NCBI GenBank assembly: GCA_004764695.1
Contig: SMSO01000006.1
Location: 1,034,859-1,098,858 of the forward strand
Origin: Schizochytrium sp. TIO01
Lineage: Eukaryota; Sar; Bigyra; Thraustochytrida; Thraustochytriidae
Direction of reading: 5' to 3'
Length of the DNA: 64,000 nucleotides
Shown: in pieces, positions 62,090-64,000 of the stretch
Layout: the number at the start of each line of letters is the position of its first letter
How positions within the stretch are numbered: position 1 is the first letter of the stretch
Notes under the pieces: generated by a model
Databases searched by the model: none
Told to the model about the DNA's origin: nothing
What the model saw: the letters and a program-made list of their open reading frames with translations, nothing else
Program-made: the position numbers and the translations under genes

Positions 62090-64000
62090 ATGAGCGAGGA
62101 CGACGGTATGCGCGAGTCTAGTGTGGTTTACATCAGCGACAACGAAAGCAATGATGAAGGCAATGATCCATCATCTCGCTTAGGTAGGCCCAGGTCTCCG
62201 TCGAGGGCAAATGATATTGCTAAGGGAGATCTTCTGCAGGAGTCTCGACAAAATGAGGAGCTCGGAGAAGCTGCGAGCCCCTCACATCGAGCCGAAGAAG
62301 ACAGCCATGAGGACAACCAGGAAGATGACCTGGAAGACGTACGAACGACACAAGGAGACGGTGATGACGCGGAGTCTGTGAACCAAGAACGCGACGAAGA
62401 AACGCAACATGGCTATGACGCCCATAATTCGAATGACAGCGAGAAGGAGGAGGACGCAGGGCAAGAGGAGCGCGTAAAGCGGAGAGGCGAAGCCAAGAGA
62501 ACGAATAATTCTCAACGTCAAAATGTTGAATCAGACGGTTTAGCGAGAAAGGCCAGAGCTGTGCTCATGAAAATTATCAATTATCTTCATGAACATAAGA
62601 TAAAACCTCCTCAGGTTTTAACAGTTCAATTTTTCAAGACTACCAACGGTAAGCAACTAAGACTAAACAATAAACGCGTCTCTGCAAGAGCTATTAGGTA
62701 TGGACCTGGACTTATTTGGGATGATATCAGGCCCCTCGTTTCTGGCACGGACGTTCATGAAGATAAAAGAGCAGAAGCACTCAACAAACTCCTTGCTGCG
62801 GACGATCGCGGGTTCGAAATCAAGAAGTTGGAGCGATTTGAAGGAAGGGAGGACAACATGATTGGGTCGTTCGAGATTCATTTCAATGAAGAAATGACTT
62901 CCACACATTCAGACTTGGCTGATGCTCGTAACGAATCGGATGAAAGCGAAGGAGAGGCTTCGGATGATGAGGACTCAGATGACGAGGAGCATCAAGGATC
63001 TCCGTCAAAGAAGAAGCAGAAAAGAAAGAAGGGTCTAACTACAGATCAGTCAATAATTGTGAGGATTATCAAAAGGATTGTTCGTCTCACGTCTCAGACT
63101 TCCGCGCCTCGGGAAGTTGTCTATGGCAAACCTTTGAAGGGTGGTAGTGGTGTTCAAATAAGGGTTGATAATAAGCACATCCCAGCAAGATATGTTCACT
63201 CCAAGGCTGGGCCCTCGCTAGATGCAATTAGGGCACTGACTTGCAACTGTGACAGCATTGATCAGCAAACTAATGTAATCAACGGCATCCTCGAGGCTGC
63301 TGGCTGCCAAGTCAGAGTCCGCAAGGTAAACTTCACCAAGGCCGAAGAAAGCGAAGACAAGGTCTTTGGCACTTTCAGAATCGAAATGCCAAAGTCAGGA
63401 TCGCCCAGCTTGAGGAGGGCATCCACGGAGGCTGCAAGGGATGATGATTTGCCCCGGAGGAAGTCAAAACGTCTTCAGAAGGAAACCAGTTTTTTTCGTG
63501 ACCCTGAACACTGTCGCGGTTCTAAACGCATACGGGAAACGGATCGTGGTGCGGGTACAGGTACTTTGTCGCAGAAGGCTTCATCGAAGAAGGCTTCAAC
63601 CCGAAGTAGCAGTGAGAACACTCAAAGCAATCCCATGCGCGAATGCAGAAGAAAGGCTGATATAGAGGGCGCCACTTCGCCTACTCTGGGTGCAACCCAA
63701 CGTGTCAGTAGCAGTAGCAGTAGCCGCAGCGATACAAACGGCGCGAACAATAGTCGTAGCGATGGTGATGCACATATCCCGCCTGGCCAGACTGCTGCCC
63801 AAAGTGTCAGTAGCAGCAGCCGTGACAGTACGAGCAACCAAGGGGATGCAAGCGTTCCCATTCCGCCTATTTCCGAGAGGTTCTCAAGAGAATCTTCCCA
63901 AAGCAACAATGACTCGCCATCTGTTGTTCCTAATCATGTGTTCAGAGAAGTTTTGCAGAGCCTGTCCACGGAAGCACAGGTGGAAATAGGAAATGGTTGG
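62090..64000 (+). CDS. Acidic Ser-rich protein with two copies of the same unrecognised domain (3' end beyond window)
   Basis: Frame open from an ATG at 62090 to the window end, 637 codons with no stop, so the gene is truncated here. Residues 1-150 are acidic (EDNQEDDLEDV, EKEEDAGQEER) with scattered basic patches. Domain copy 1 is about 155-266 (KIINYLHEHKI, QLRLNNKRVSAR, IWDDIRPLV, RAEALNKLLAADD, IGSFEIHF). An acidic linker (DDEDSDDEE) and a Lys-rich run separate it from copy 2, about 321-434 (GKPLKGGSGVQIRVDNKHIPA, SLDAIRALTCNC, DQQTNVINGILEAAGCQVRVR, FGTFRIEM). Copy 2 is close to the domain in the gene at 58126 even at DNA level; copy 1 is much more diverged. The rest is Ser/Asn/Arg-rich. 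Probably nuclear by composition; function unknown. Confidence 0.72.
   Translation, partial: MSEDDGMRESSVVYISDNESNDEGNDPSSRLGRPRSPSRANDIAKGDLLQESRQNEELGEAASPSHRAEEDSHEDNQEDDLEDVRTTQGDGDDAESVNQERDEETQHGYDAHNSNDSEKEEDAGQEERVKRRGEAKRTNNSQRQNVESDGLARKARAVLMKIINYLHEHKIKPPQVLTVQFFKTTNGKQLRLNNKRVSARAIRYGPGLIWDDIRPLVSGTDVHEDKRAEALNKLLAADDRGFEIKKLERFEGREDNMIGSFEIHFNEEMTSTHSDLADARNESDESEGEASDDEDSDDEEHQGSPSKKKQKRKKGLTTDQSIIVRIIKRIVRLTSQTSAPREVVYGKPLKGGSGVQIRVDNKHIPARYVHSKAGPSLDAIRALTCNCDSIDQQTNVINGILEAAGCQVRVRKVNFTKAEESEDKVFGTFRIEMPKSGSPSLRRASTEAARDDDLPRRKSKRLQKETSFFRDPEHCRGSKRIRETDRGAGTGTLSQKASSKKASTRSSSENTQSNPMRECRRKADIEGATSPTLGATQRVSSSSSSRSDTNGANNSRSDGDAHIPPGQTAAQSVSSSSRDSTSNQGDASVPIPPISERFSRESSQSNNDSPSVVPNHVFREVLQSLSTEAQVEIGNGW

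Overview
The window reads as nuclear DNA of a flagellated unicellular eukaryote. Several proteins are clearly eukaryotic: the APC/C RING subunit APC11, the clamp-loader subunit RFC2, a KIF-binding protein, a RhoGAP, a SnRK1/AMPK-activating-type kinase and an organellar Cpn10. A probable outer-dynein-arm docking coiled-coil protein and the KIF-binding protein point to cilia and microtubule transport. Most genes are single long exons; the only two introns I can prove are short (156 and 174 bp). Intergenic DNA is AT-rich and full of microsatellites. A labyrinthulomycete (thraustochytrid-like) protist would fit, but that is inference: no marker rRNA is present.

Layout. At 0.6-4.9 kb lie a dynein-docking-like coiled-coil protein and a small Ser/Cys-rich protein. 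At 5.2-12 kb lie KIFBP (-), APC11 (+, two exons), RFC2 (-, two exons) and an unusual repeat plus ParB/sulfiredoxin-like protein (-). At 12-17 kb there is a repeat-rich gene desert. At 17.2-29.6 kb lie an 1849-residue acidic nuclear-type protein with a Tudor-like segment (+), a secretory-pathway TPR/GT41-like glycosyltransferase (-), an RBR/IQ-like protein (+) and a two-TM protein (-). At 29.6-38.3 kb there is a desert, a broken reading frame with an in-frame TGA, and a RhoGAP (-). At 42-48.3 kb sits a complete 6.35-kb Ty1/copia retrotransposon with identical-looking 415-bp LTRs, a 5-bp target duplication, and gag-protease and integrase-RT-RNase H frames separated only by a TGA in the readthrough-prone context TGA CTA. 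At 52-55.6 kb lie Cpn10 (+) and the kinase (+). At 58-64 kb lie two related genes sharing a roughly 110-residue domain that I do not recognise; the second carries two copies and runs off the window.

How the genes relate. There are no operons. Neighbours are arranged divergently (KIFBP/APC11, GT41-like/RBR-like) or convergently (APC11/RFC2). The best candidates for something undescribed are the duplicated acidic-basic domain family at the right edge, the stop-codon-separated copia element with a copia-type internal-tRNA primer site, and the five-repeat DNRRLW protein at 10.7-12 kb.
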